Counted from the first letter of the stretch, positions 21,671 through 34,114 are shown. The stretch: 64,000 nt of DNA from Paratinospora sagittata (GCA_035771175.1 CM069606.1:28477816-28541815), one strand, 5' to 3'. The notes: a model not told the origin generated them from the sequence alone. Made by a program: numbers and translations.

Positions 21671-24600
21671 ATGCAAACCAGGAAGAGAGGAAGGACGCGT
21701 ACTCTCCGTCCAGCAGAGGGGGCACCTCCTGAGATTCAGAATCAGGAACCGCAGCCTCCGACGACAGCACACGCCACACTTGACACTGCTACTACGTCTG
21801 GGTAGGCAGTACCACCCCAACCTACACCTTTTGCCATGCCTTCGAGTATGGAAGTCTTCTTTGCCGAATTTATCGAGGCGATGAAAGTAACAGTTCAGAC
21901 GGCTGTTCGTGAGACCGCGGCCAATCAGGTTGCCACTATGCAGGCACCTGTGAGATCTGGGTCGAAAACTAAAACCAACCAGATAACGAAATACAATAGG
22001 CTACAACCTCTTACTTTTGCTGGCCCCATTGATGATGAAGAGGTGCAGAAATGGCTAGATGAGTCAAAGAAGGCTCTCGATGCAATGGGAGTCGATGAGA
22101 CTCGAAAGATTCCACTAGTGACCTACCAACTTATTGGTGGAGCAAATAGATGGTGGATAACTGTAAAAGAGGACCCAAGGGTCAACATAGCGGATATGAC
22201 TTGGAAATAGTTCGAGTCAATGTTTATTGATGAATACTTTCCCAGCGCAGTGTAGAGACAGAAGCACCAGGAGGTTGCCAAGTTATACCAGGGCAGCATG
22301 ACAGTCAGGGAGTATGCTGGCAAGTTCGAAGAATTATCGGTCTACTCTCTCTCCACCATCTCAACGAAGTAAGATAAGACCGAGAAATTCTACAATGGCC
22401 TACGTCCTGATATTTGACAAGCCTTGTCGATCTTGGATCTCAAGATTTATAAGGAGGTCGTTGACAAGGTCATGAGCTTTGAACAGGAGAAGATTGCGCA
22501 GGAGGAAAGATTGAATAAGGGAAAACGGCCTGCAACATTCTCCCAATAGAGCACGCAGCAGGGCAACAAGAAGAAGCCCTACTATAATCAAAACCCAGCC
22601 CTCCCAACCCCTGTTTCGAAGAATGAGGCCACGACACCTGCGGCTGCACTAGCTAACCCTGGCCATCAGGGTTTTCGCAATCATGGACGCGGAGGCCGTC
22701 ACGACAGGGGTGGCAGTCGAAACTGAAATGGCAGAGGTGGTGGTCACCACCACAATCAGCATGATCAACAAAACCATCAGCAGCATCGGACTACGTGTTA
22801 CAACTGCGGTCAGCAGGGCCATGTAAGATATGCCTTTCCGCACCTTCAGCAACCTATTCTTGTTGTTCCCGTCCAACAAGCACCACCTGCTGCTAATGCC
22901 CAACCTAGGCAGAACTAGCAAAACCAGGGGCAACGGAACCAGGGCAGAGCATTTGCTATTGCTCAACAACCTCTCCCAGACAACAATTTAGTTGAAGGTA
23001 CATTTCCCTTGTTCAATACAATGGTGCATGTCTTGTTCGATTCAGGTGCTACGCATTCTTTTTTATCGCCTGCATTGGTAAGACATTTAGGGTTGCATCC
23101 TGAACCCACAAAAATCACAATCCATGTCACATCACCGTTATGATCTAGTACTGACTTGAAATTGCAGTGTTCTCAATGTGAGCTTCGAATGTCAGAACAT
23201 ATTATATATGCAGATCTTTTTGTGATGGACATTGAAGACTTCGACATCATCCTCGGCATTGACTGGCTCGCACCACCTAATGCAAAGATTGATTGTATGA
23301 AGAAACAACTCGACTATTGCACTTCTCAAGGCACAACTTCGAGCTCGATCCCTTGGTGATGAAAATGAATCACCAGCATTGTACCCTCTCGAAGTACTCG
23401 ATGTCCCAGTAATATCTGAATTCCCAATAGTTTTTCTAAATGACCTTTTAGGTCTACCTCCGGTTAGAGCATTCGATTTTGAAATCAATCTAATACCTAG
23501 GACCGGGCCTATCTCAATTCTACCATACAGAATGTCAAATGTCAAGCTAGTCGAATTGGACAAACAACTGAAGGAATTAAAGAGTAATGGCTTCATCAGA
23601 AAGAGTTCATCACCCTGGGGCGCTCCAGTTTTGTTTGTTTGTAAAAAGGATGGTTCGTTACGACTTTGCATCGACTATCGCAAGCTGAATAACGTCACCA
23701 TCAAGAATAGATACCCGTTGCCCAGGATCGATGACTTGTTCGACCAACTTAGAGATGCAAAATACTTCTCTAAGATTGATTTACGATTCGGTTATCACCA
23801 ACTCCGGACCCGAGCGTCGGACATTACCAAGATGGCATTCAGAACTCGATACGGTCACTACGAGTTCTTAGTCATGTCGTTCGGTCTAACAAACGCACCT
23901 GCTGCATTCATGGATTTGATGAACCACATCTTCAGGTTATACTTAGACCGATTTGTGGTGGTTTTTGTGGACGATATCTTGATATATTCCTCAACCGAGG
24001 AAGACCATAAGATACATCTGAAGATAGTCCTCCAGACCTTGAAAAGCCACCAGCTGTATGCAAAGTTGAGTAAGTGCGAATTTTTGGCGAAGCGAGTTCA
24101 ATTTCTCGACCATGTGCTTTTAAGAAACGACATTGAGGTTGATCCTTCTAAGGTTGATGTTGTTTTAAACTGAAAGCAGCCTACCACTGTTACTCAGATT
24201 AGGAGTTTTCTTGGCTTGGCTGGCTATTACAGACGCTTAATCAAAAACTTCTCAAAGATTATTGAACCTATGACAAAGCTCACTCGAAAAGACGTGCGAT
24301 TCATATTGAATCCCGCCTGTGAAGCATCATTTCAGGAATTGAAGAAACGCCTCACGACGGCACAAGTACTTTTCACTTTAAGAAATTCACTTGGACTTTC
24401 GCTATACCCCGACGCCTCTCTCCAAGGCTTGGGTGTCGTATTAATGCAAGAAGGCCAAGTCGTCGCATATGGCTCGAGGCAACTGAAGATTCATGAGGGT
24501 AATTACCCAACACATGACTTGGAACTTGCAGCTGTCTTATTTGCACTGAAATTATGGCGTCATTATCTATACGGTGAACGGTTTGAGGTCTTCTCAGATC

Positions 24601-26244
24601 ACAAGAGTCTTAAGTACATCTACACTCAGAGAGACCTAAACCTCCGCCAAAGACAATGGTTGGAATTCTTGAAAGATTATGACTTTCAACTCCAGTACCA
24701 TCCCGGAAAGGCCAATGTTGTGGCTGTTGCCCTGAGTTGAAAATCTTACGTTGCTTGTACTCTTAACTTTGAAATGGGGAAGTTGGCTACAGAGATGGAG
24801 AATTTTAACCTACAACTGATCGAGGAGGGAACAAGATCATGACTTTCTCAATTGTCAGCCAACTCTGAGCTGGTTCGAAAGAATTCAGCAGCTCAAGCCA
24901 CCGATCCTACGTTAATGGAGAAACGAGAACTTCTACTCTGCGGACAAGACCTTCCTTACTGGTCGGTCATTGAAGACAGGGTCGTTTTCTATAAAAAACG
25001 TCTCTGTCTACCGAACGATCCTGAGGTTCGGAAAGAAGTGCTTACTGAAATGCACTGTTCGAGGTTCGCTATGAATCCTGGGGGTGACAAGACGTACAAG
25101 GATGTCAAGCGACAATTATGGTTTTCTGGAATGAAGAAGGCAATTGTAGACTTCATTGCTCGATGTCTTGTTTGCCAGCAAGTTAAGGCAGAACGAAGAC
25201 TTCCCTCTGGACTTTTCTAACCGTTACCTATTGGAGAATGGAAGTGGGAGAACGTCGCAATGGATTTTGTTACGGCCTTGCCCCGAAATAATAAAGGGCA
25301 AGATGTTATCTGGGTTATCATTGACAGACTTACAAAGTCTGCACACTTCTTGCCAATAAAGTTCATGGAAAACCCCGCCAAACGTGCCGAACTATATGAA
25401 AGAGAGATCGTACGCCTCCATGGCATACCACTCACGATCGTCTCTGATCGAGACCCTCATTCACATCAAAGTTTTGGCAAAGCTTCCAAAGTCGATTGGC
25501 TCAAAGATCACCATGAGCACAACCTTTCACCCTTAGATTGATGGGCAGTCAGAGCGTCTTATCCAAATCTTGGAAGACATGTTACGGTGTTGTATTTTGG
25601 ACTTTAATGACGGATGGGAAAAGTACTTACATCTAGCTGAGTTTGCATACAACAACAACTACCAAACTAGTATCGGCATGGCACCGTACGAGGCTCTCTA
25701 TGGTCGCTCTTGCAGATCTCTGGTATGCTGGTTAGATATGGCAGATCGACTTCGTGTTGCATAAAGTCGACAGCAGAGCTATGCTGACAAGCGGAGGCAG
25801 CCTCTAGAATTTGATAAGGGAGACTTGGTTTTTCTAAAAGTTCAGGCCACAAGAGGTGTAAAACGCTTTGGGATCAAAGGAAAGCTCTCCCCGCGGTATA
25901 TCAGTTTATTTCAAATCATTGAACGTATTGGCAAACTTGGTTATTGTCTATCCCTTCTATCGTCCATGTCTAAGGTTCATGACGTTTTTCACGTATCCAT
26001 GCTTCGAAAGTATCGCCTTGATCCTTCGCATATCATCCCTCTAGTTGAGGTTCGGGTTGAGGATGGAAATAGGTATCAGGAGAAAGCGATATAGATTTTG
26101 GATAGAAAAACTCAAGAACTAAGGCGATGTAGCATACCACTTGTGGAGGTGCTCTGGGATCACCACGGAGTAGAGGAAGCAACATGGGAACTAGAAGCAA
26201 CAATTAAACAGAAATACCAAGAATTGTTTTTTAGTAATAACTGA
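21671..26244 (+). pseudogene. G3 gag-pol, full span but broken
   Basis: The ATG at 21671 opens the same KRGR N-terminus as its sisters. Stops in gag at 21803, 22208, 22254 and 22548 are mostly CAG>TAG. The knuckle CYNCGQQGHVRYAF has lost its last cysteine (near 22838). The protease keeps LFDSGATHSF (near 23035), and about 75 bases are missing after 23308. RT is open from 23379 to 24173 with FVDD at 23964-23975 (residues 196-199 of that stretch). RNase H runs 24216-24740. Integrase has the HHCC finger (25050-25190) and a D,D,E core broken by a frameshift near 25470 and a roughly 60-base loss near 25750. The C-terminus (25825-26244) has FHVSMLRKY and a chromodomain-like VLWDHHGVEEATWELE segment. 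Stop at 26242-26244. Confidence 0.9.
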
Positions 26245-26338
26245 TCATGTGATACATGTACTATTTCACTTATTAAAAAAATGATGGAACTTTGTTACAA
26301 ATATCTTAATACATCGTTTCACTTGAATAACTATGCAG
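26245..26338 (+). other. Gap between pol and the 3' ORF in G3
   Basis: This short AT-rich spacer has no open frame of note and is similar in G4 (34019-34114) and G5 (39558-39654). Confidence 0.6.
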
Positions 26339-26851
26339 ATGTCTGAAAATAACATCGATGGATATAGTGATGCACAAGCGCAATGGCCTCCCTTTGAACC
26401 CGTGGCGACTCCTCCAGGATCAGAGTCAAGTCACAACTACTTCGCATCACCAACTCTATCACCACACAGACAATGATCCTTATCGCCAGAGCGTGCATGG
26501 CTTTTTCATAACAATCTTGCCCAAAACAATCTCGTGCCCTCATCTTGGCAGGACCTTTTACCAAAGTTGCCAGGTGTCTGTATTCGAGCAACAACACGAA
26601 AAAGCATTCCACCGCTCAACCTACCTCCCCTCAAACGATGTAACCAGCGCCCTACACCACCATTTATTAAGCAAAGGTTGGAATCTTCTGAGGACGAATC
26701 CGACTCATTTTGCTCTCCATGGTTTCATGATGTTGAGGATTCCACCGGCCTCAGTGCCATTCAGGGACCACGCAAGTACTACCCTGAACTAGCAAACGAT
26801 GATGCAGGCAGTGAATCTCAAGCAGATAACCATCATGACTACTTCTACTGA
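26339..26851 (+). pseudogene. G3 3' accessory ORF, one stop
   Basis: The ATG at 26339 reads MSENNI; the frame runs to a TGA at 26849-26851, about 170 codons, with a single stop near 26475. The product would have an N-terminal Pro/Ser-rich stretch, SSWQDLLPKLPG, a basic Arg/Lys/Pro patch (RKSIPPLNLPPLKR) and an acidic C-terminus (ESSEDESDS, HHDYFY). No signal peptide, membrane span or known envelope feature is seen. The same frame is present in G4 (34115) and G5 (39557, minus). I recognise no relative. Conservation in three copies suggests it was coding in the ancestor. Confidence 0.7.
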
Positions 26852-26871
26852 TTTCGAGGGTGAAATTCTTT

Positions 26872-26885
26872 TAAGGGGGGTAGAG
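26872..26885 (+). promoter_or_regulatory. G3 polypurine tract
   Basis: AAGGGGGGTAGAG-type purine run immediately before LTR C; it primes plus-strand DNA synthesis. The same site lies before LTR D and, inverted, beside LTR E. Confidence 0.8.
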
Positions 26886-28242
26886 TGTAATACCCTAGGT
26901 TTGCACAAAAAAAATGTTCGGGCACCTGCGCCAACGACCGAGCGCCTGCCCGAACATGCGGGCGCCAATCTCTATATATAAGGACCCTCCCCCCTCCTCA
27001 TTTCTCACACCAAATCACCTCCTCTTTGTGATTTTTCTTCTCCTTTTCACTCATTTGAGTTTTTGGGCTTTTGAGACTCTCATTCGAGACTCTCTGTGCG
27101 GTGCAACGCGATTCTGTCCTGGGGAAAGCACCAGTTCTGAAAGAAGTTCTTATCTGAAGGTGGGGAACGAAACATAGGTTAAAGTTTACATTCATTTATC
27201 ATTATGTTTACTATTTATTTACACTCCATTATTGCGTATAATGTCATATTGTCGCACTTATGCCTATATGATTGGAATTCATGTATTACGTTGTTGTTAT
27301 GCTGGATTAGTGGTCAATCTGGCTCAACCAGACTCAGTCTTGTCCTTAATAACTTTAAATAGTGAATGGGAGGCAGCGTGCTGCTCTAGACGATTGGTAT
27401 TTAAGTAGACCTCGTGTCTCACCTCTCAACTGGAGACTAATCTGGTTGGTCTTATTTGAAAGCTATCAGCTTATACAAGTAATACTGAATGTCCTAACCT
27501 TGCACGTCGTTATACCGACCCTGATAAGGATCACCAGACGTTGCCAAATCCTGTCTAAATATTAAGTAAAGTCCAGACGAGTTCATGCATTAGCATCAAA
27601 CATAGCACTACCTAGGGACGTATGTAGTTTGTGATTCATAGAATAGTGCAATGCTCGCTATTCATTATATTTCTTTGGAGAGGGACGTACAATGAGAACC
27701 TGGCCACTCCTGGGGAGGGACATCTGTACGTGAATCCAGAGCGTCGTTCCTGAGGAGGGACATATAATGAGAACCCGACTACTCCTGGGGAGGGACATCT
27801 GTACGTGAACTCAGGCGATGTACAGTTATCAAACCAACAATACGAGACAGTGTAATGCATACATACATATTGGATTGATTATGATGCTCTGATGTGTATA
27901 TAAGACATTTGATTATGAAGTTTACTTTATTAACTGTTATATTCACAAACTATTTTACCTACTGAGCGTGTAGCTCACCCCGTTGTTATCCAATTTTTTA
28001 CAGGAGATTAGGGTGGACTGGGTTAGAGTTTTTGGGCCCACATTTTATACCCTTTGTATTATTCATTGAGGATTTTTGGGAGAATGTTCCCTTAACTATT
28101 TCATGTACAAATATATTCTGAAATTAATGAAATCAGACTTGTACTTAATCGTGTTTTTGTGCACTCAGCTATCATTATAATGCATTCGTGCCCCGTCCAT
28201 GAGTGTCCCGCCGGTTTAGGCGCGTCCGGGCTGGGTGTGACA
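26886..28242 (+). repeat. LTR C (between G3 and G4)
   Basis: Starts TGTAATACCCTAGG, ends GGTGTGACA, 1357 bp. TATATATAAG at 26973-26982 is followed by a C-rich tract. The 75-bp duplicated motif is present (near 27690 and 27757). It is flanked by a polypurine tract on the left and a PBS-like sequence on the right. Confidence 0.92.
26973..26982 (+). promoter_or_regulatory. LTR C TATA box
   Basis: TATATATAAG lies about 90 bases into the LTR, so U3 is short. It is the best-preserved core promoter of the five LTRs. Confidence 0.65.
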
Positions 28243-28247
28243 TTTAA

Positions 28248-28498
28248 TGGTATCATAGAAGGGTTTTGAGAGGGCGAATTCAAAGCATTATCAGGGGTTC
28301 TCACGATGTGAGGGTGGCCAAGCATCGACTCTTACCCTGAAATGTCCACATTGGCTTGCCACCAGTGTGGTTGGTTGTGCAGTCGAGAGGCTGGCCGTAA
28401 AACTTTCTCTGAGGTATGTGCGACGTGACTTTTTAGGTCACGGTCGTGGACACGCGTGAGTGTCAGTGATGACCATTGATATTTAATAGTATTAGAGA
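28248..28498 (+). other. G4 PBS, a 230-bp insert and a second PBS-like site
   Basis: TGGTATCA (28248-28255) follows LTR C, but GAAGGG and a less AT-rich stretch come next instead of the usual leader. At about 28479 a second copy, TTTAATAGTATTAGAGAGTAAGG, resumes the leader found in G2. The insert therefore sits between two versions of the PBS. It has no coding signal that I recognise. Confidence 0.65.
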
Positions 28499-28584
28499 GT
28501 AAGGTCCACGGCCCACCCAAGTCCACCAAATTAGGGGAAGAAAATTTTTATTAGATATATATATATATATATATATATCTTTAG

Positions 28585-28619
<35 letters not shown>

Positions 28620-28936
28620 TTATATATAGTTGAGATTTATATTAAATATATATCTAGAAAACTATATAGTTTTTATATAGTTTAGATTCAAATATATATA
28701 TATAGTTATGATTTATGAAAACTATATATATAGTTATAATTAAATATATATATCTATATATCTATGTGTATATGAGATATATATATCATATTGCTAATGG
28801 AAAATTTGGATTAAATGATAGCATAAACATCAAGAGAAAAATAAAAAATATTGTCCAACTGACAAGGCATAAATCTTAAAAATGTTAGGAATATATTTTG
28901 TGCCTTTCACAAGTTTATTTTCCTTTCAGCAAGATA
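28499..28936 (+). other. G4 leader, AT-rich
   Basis: TATATA-rich, collinear with 8560-8960, and ending TTTCCTTTCAG at 28929, seven bases before the ORF1 ATG. A GTAAGG donor-like site lies near 28498. No gene. Confidence 0.6.
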
Positions 28937-30509
28937 ATGGCCTCAAGTGAAGGAACGACTTCTAGTAGTCGGGAACGAATTCCCACCAGACTCAAGAAAT
29001 TGTCCAAAAGGGAGGTTATGACTATGAGGAGTATCGACAATAGAGATCTTCGCCTCCGTTCGATCCTTCACGAAAAACTCGCAACACTGGGGTGGTTGAA
29101 CATAACAAAAGTTGAGGGTAACGTCTCTTACAACTTGATGAAATCCTTCTACAAAGCCATGAATTGCGTAGGACTTCAAGAAGATGGGATCAGTCCTATT
29201 TTGGAGACAACGGTCAGGGGAACAAAGATTTCTATCAACGTCGAAGTTATTACACGACTTATGGAGATTCCGATTGAAGATAGAATCATTGATCCACACG
29301 AACCCCTAACAGTTGCAGAGATCGCAGAGTCCAACGAACAATTATTCAATTCCCTCACCAAAAACCCGTACACCCAATCGACGTACGCCCACCTCCCAAA
29401 CAATCTCCTTAAACCACCTCTTTCCAGCCTTGGAAAGATCGTATTCGGCAACATCTTGCCTGAAAAGGTGACTAGAGGTGCTATGTCAAGGGCTCAACTT
29501 CTTGTGCTATACTGCATAGAGAAGAAAATTAAGGTCTCACTACCTCACATCATCATCCAACAAATGTTGCGGGTGATTCAAAACCCTTTAAGAAAGGAAC
29601 TCCTCGGCTACGGAGTCTTGATCATGAGGATGCTATACGAGGAAAACGTTAACACTTTTGATGAGTCTTCGAAGTAGATCACTGAGGCGGTTACAACAGC
29701 CTCTATCTTCAAGACATTAGTTACTAGTAGAAAGGTAACTGACGAGAAAGTATTCGGCGCGACTTTAGGAGGAACTGGAAAAAGAATTAGAGACGAAAAT
29801 GGACGTTGTTACCGAAAAAGTCGACGCAAGATTCCTGTTAGGGAGGTACCAAATAACGAGCAAAACCAGAACCCTACGTCAAACCCAGCCATGAATAATG
29901 ATCCAACCGAGCACTGGTTCTCTGAGGAAGATTTATTTGTCAACCTAAATCAACCTCAACCAAATCAGGATAGACAAGAAGTTCCAACAAATCCACATTC
30001 TTGGAACATGCCAACTCAAGGCAATACTACGTACCAAAGGTTTCCAACTCCTGAAGTACCGTATCGGCCAGTTCCACAAGTTCCTGTGAACCAACAACAA
30101 AAAAATTTTGTGGCACCAAATCTTGGAAGACAGGACATCCCAATGAGCCCATGGTTTCAAGACTTTTCAACCCAAGCATATCCAAATGTCCAAGGGGTTC
30201 CAGTTAGGGAATCCCGACCCCACACTTATGAGTCAACTGTACGGCCAATACTTTCCACCAATGCCTACGGCCTACCCTCCACCTATGGGACAGTCAAACC
30301 ATCAACCATCGATGGGGCAATCGACTAACCCATTTGAGCAGTTAAATGTGCTAGTAGCTAGTATTGCTCGGATAGAAGAGACTCAAAATGTTTTGTCAAC
30401 ACGTATGCAAAACGTCGAAGAACAACGAGCAAATTCTCAACCTTCTACTAGTACTCCTTCTGTACCTAGCAGGAGGTCTAGAAGGAGCAGTAGTAGGCAG
30501 AAAAATTAG
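28937..30509 (+). pseudogene. G4 ORF1, one stop and one frameshift
   Basis: The ATG at 28937 (MASSEG) has an in-frame upstream ATG at 28898. It is open to a CAG>TAG stop at 29675-29677 and then continues in the same frame to about 30210, so this and G2 are the best guides to the ancestral protein. N-terminal half (residues about 1-250): KLATLGWLNI, VRGTKISINVEV, NNLLKPPLSSLGKIVFGN, RAQLLVLYCIEKK. Then a charged RKSRRK patch, a Pro/Gln/Asn-rich segment, a loss of about 20 bases near 30212 that shifts the frame, and a Ser/Arg tail with an early stop at 30507. It resembles the putative plant transposon protein domain; role unknown. Confidence 0.82.
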
Positions 30510-31294
30510 GAATGATCACTGGCATTGTAAAAAAAATTATTTTATATATGAATGAAAATGTTTTTTTAAGACTATCTTTGGTGGGCCGACTTACAACCAT
30601 TTTTTCTTTTGTATCACTAACTTTGGAGTGGTATGGGACACAACAAAATTGGAGGGTACTATATAAAATGTGGAAGTAAGAAAACCCACGACCTTGTATG
30701 AAAAGAAACATTTGGAGAAAGTTGCATTACTAACATTATCACTAAGTTTACACGGTATTGGACGAGTAAACTTGGACGATACTATTAGTGAACTATTATT
30801 CAGCCGATGTTTTATAGAGACCATGTTCATACAACTTAACTTTGTTAACACCCTTATTACCAAATTCATGTGGTATGGGACACACGAATTTGGATAATAA
30901 TCGAAAAGACTAAGCGAAAGAGTTTGAATACATAAGATTACGATAGAACATTAAATCAGGATACTTACCGAGGAAAATCTTAAAAATTTTATGACTCGTA
31001 TGGATTTTCAATGAAATATATATGTATGTTCACAAAAACCAGAACCAAAACATTTGAAATAGTTGCAAAGTTTTATACTTATTATATAAACATTTTAACC
31101 TTGTTTTTACACCATGGCCAAACATACGAGGCACGTAAGATTCTTTGATTCCTCAACAAAAACCTTACACTATACTTAGAAAAATAGGTGGTTTTTATTG
31201 CAGTATTCTCAAAATTGTTGCTAAGAATACCATAACATTATACTTGGCTACAGTTCCTAAATCATGTTTTTATTTTCTCCTTGCCAGTGAGAAA
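30510..31294 (+). other. G4 ORF1-gag spacer
   Basis: Same organisation as 10556-11341, with motif copies near 30632, 30754 and 30872 and a TTTTTATTTTCTCCTTGCCAG-like tract ending at 31287 next to the gag ATG. No gene. Confidence 0.65.
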
Positions 31295-34018
31295 ATGAAA
31301 ACCAGGAAGAGAGGAAGGCCACGTACTGTCTGTCCAGCCGAGGAGTAACCTCCTGAGATACAGAACCAGGAACCACAGCCTCCAACGACAGCAAAGGCCA
31401 CACCCGACACTGCCACTACGTCTGGGCAGGCAATGCCACCCCAACCCACACCCTATGCCCTGCCTTCGAGTATGGAAGTCTTTTTCGCCAGATTTATAAA
31501 GGCGATGAAAGTAACTGTTCAGACCGCCGTTTGTTAGACCCCGGCCAATCAGGTTGTCACTGTTCAGGCACCTGTGAGATTTGGGTCAGAGACCCAAACC
31601 GATCAGATTACGAAGTACAAGAGGCTACAACCTCTTACTTTTGCTGGCACCATTGATGCTAAAGAGGTGCAGAAATGGCTAGATGAGTCAAAGAAGGCTC
31701 TCGATGCAATAGGAGTCGATGAGACTTGAAAGATTTCACTTGCGACCTACCAACTTATTGGTGGAGCAAATACATGGTGGATAACAGTAAAAGAGGACCC
31801 AAGGGTCAACACTACGGACATGACTTGGCAACAGTTCAAGTCACTATTTATTGATGAGTACTTCCCCGACACTGTCAAAAGGGAGCAGCCTACCACTGTT
31901 ACTCAGATTAGAAGTTTTCTTGGTTTGGCTGGCTATTATAGACGCTTCATCAAGGACTTCTCAAAGATTGTTGAACCTATGACAAAGCTCACTCCGAAAG
32001 ACGTGCGATTCATCTGGAATCCCGCCTGTGAAACATCATTTTAGGAATTGAAGAAGCGCCTAACGACGGCACCAGTACTAATCACTCCAAGAAATGCACT
32101 TGGATTTTCACTATACACAGACGCCTCTCTCTAAGGCTTAGGTGTCATACTAATGCAAGAAGGCCAAGTTTTCGCATATGCCTCGAGGCAACTGAAGATT
32201 CATGAGGGCAATTACCCAACATGTGACTTTGAACTTGCAGCTGTCGTATTTGCACTAAAGCTATGGCGTCATTACCTATACGGTGAACGGTTTGAGGTCT
32301 TCTCGGATAACAAGAGTCTAAAATACATCTACACCCAGAGAGACCTAAACCTCTGCCAAAGACGATGGTTAGAATTCTTGAAAGATTATGACTGTCAACT
32401 CCAGTACCATCCCTGAAAGGCCAATGTATTGGCTGATGCCCTGAGTAGAAAATCTTATGCTGCTTGCACTCTTAACTTCGAAATGGGAAAGTTGGCTACA
32501 GAGATGGAGAATTTTAAACTACAACTGATCGAGGAGGGAACAAGATCATGACTTTCTCAATTGTCAGCCAACTCTGAGCTGGTTCGAAAGAATTCAGCAG
32601 CTCAAGCCACCGATCCTATGTTAATGGAGAAACGAGAACTTCTACTCAGCGGACAGCACCTTCCTCACTGGTCGGTAGCTGAAGACGGGGCCGTTTTCTA
32701 TAAAAAAAGTCTCTGTCTACCGAACGATCCTGAGGTTCAGAAAAAAGTGCTCAATGAGATGCACTGTTCGAGGTTCGCTATGCATCTTGGGGGTGACAAG
32801 ATGTACAAGGATGTCAAGCGACAATTCTGGTTTTTTGGAATGAAGAAGGTGATTGCACACTTCGTTGCTCGATGTCTCGTTTGCCAGCAAGTTAAAGCAG
32901 AACGAAGACTTCCCTCTGGACTTCTCCAACCGTTACCTAGTGGAGAATGAAAGTGGGAGAACATCGCAATGCATTTTGTTACGGCCTTGCCTAGAAATAA
33001 TAAAGGGCAAGATGCTATCTGGGTTATCATTGACAGACTTACAAAGTCTGCACACTTCTTGCCAATAAAGTTCACGGATAACCCCGCCAAGCTTGCCGAA
33101 CTATATGAAAGAGAGATCGTACGCCTCCATGGAATACCACTCACGATCATCTCCGATCGAGACCCTCGATTCACATCAAAGTTTTGGCAAAGCTTCTAGA
33201 GTATAATGGGCTCTAAGATCACCATGAGCACAACCTTTCACCCTCACACTGATGGACAGTCATAGCGTCTTATCCAAATCTTGGAAGACATGTTACGGTG
33301 TTGCATTTTGGACTTTAATGACGGATGGGCAAAGTACTTACATTTAGCTGAGTTTGCATACAACAACAGCTACCAAACTTGTATCGACATGCCACCGTAC
33401 GAGGTTCTTTATGGTCGCCCTTGCAAATCTCTGGTATGCTGGTTAGATATGGGAGATCGACCGTAGTTGGGCCCTAAACTAGTTCAAGAGACTTCTGAGA
33501 ATATCACACTAGTAAAGGAGCGACTTCGTGTTCCATAAAGTCGACAGAAGAACTATGCTGAAAAGCGGTGGCAGCCTCTCGAATTTGATAAGGGGGACTT
33601 GGTTTTTCTAAAAGTTCAGCCCACAAGAGGTGTAAAACTCTTTGGGATCAAAGGAAAGCTCTCCCCACGGTATATCAATCCATTTTAGATCATTGAACGT
33701 ATTGGAAAACTTGCATATCGTCTGTCCCTTCCATTGTCCATGTCTAAGGTTCATGACATTTTTCACGTATCCATGCTTTGAAAGTATCGTACTGATCCTT
33801 CGCGTATCATCCCTCTGGTCGAGGTTCGGGTTGAGGAAGGAAATAGGTATCAGGAGAGAGCAATACATATTTTGGACAGAAAAACTCAAGAACTAAGGGG
33901 ACATAGCATACCACTTGTGAAGGTGCTTTGGGATCACCACGGAGTAGAGGAAGCAACATGGGAACTAGAAGCAACAATTAAACAGAAATACCCTGAATTG
34001 TTTTCAAGTAATAACTGA
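31295..34018 (+). pseudogene. G4 gag-pol with a large internal deletion (gag joined to RT connection)
   Basis: The ATG at 31295 starts gag, with stops at 31346, 31534 and 31727. The capsid-like part reaches FIDEYFPDTVKR, then at about 31881 joins directly and in frame to [20 protein letters not shown] of the RT connection. The CCHC knuckle, protease and RT fingers/palm with FVDD are gone, a loss of roughly 2 kb relative to G3. RNase H (32060-32440) and integrase (32561-33600) with the HHCC finger and [11 protein letters not shown] follow, with scattered stops. The chromodomain-like end (33840-34018) keeps VLWDHHGVEEATWELE and stops at 34016-34018. Confidence 0.88.
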
Positions 34019-34114
34019 TCATGTGATACATTGTACTATTTCACTTATCAATAAAATGATGAAACTTTGGTTACAAATATCTTAATACATCGTTTCCCTT
34101 GAATAACTATGCAG

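Larger units (their letters stand above)
18418..26885 (+). mobile_element. G3: fullest gypsy copy, internal region
   Basis: This is the only unit keeping all parts in order: PBS (18418), leader, ORF1 (19306), spacer, gag-pol (21671-26244), 3' ORF (26339) and polypurine tract up to LTR C. RT and integrase sequence ([34 protein letters not shown]) and the final chromodomain-like segment place it in the Tekay/Del-like chromoviruses. It is decayed and has many stops. Confidence 0.88.

Noticed and set aside
26339..26851. 3' ORF considered as an envelope-like protein
   Set aside because: No signal peptide, membrane span or coiled coil; length only about 170 residues with basic and acidic patches.
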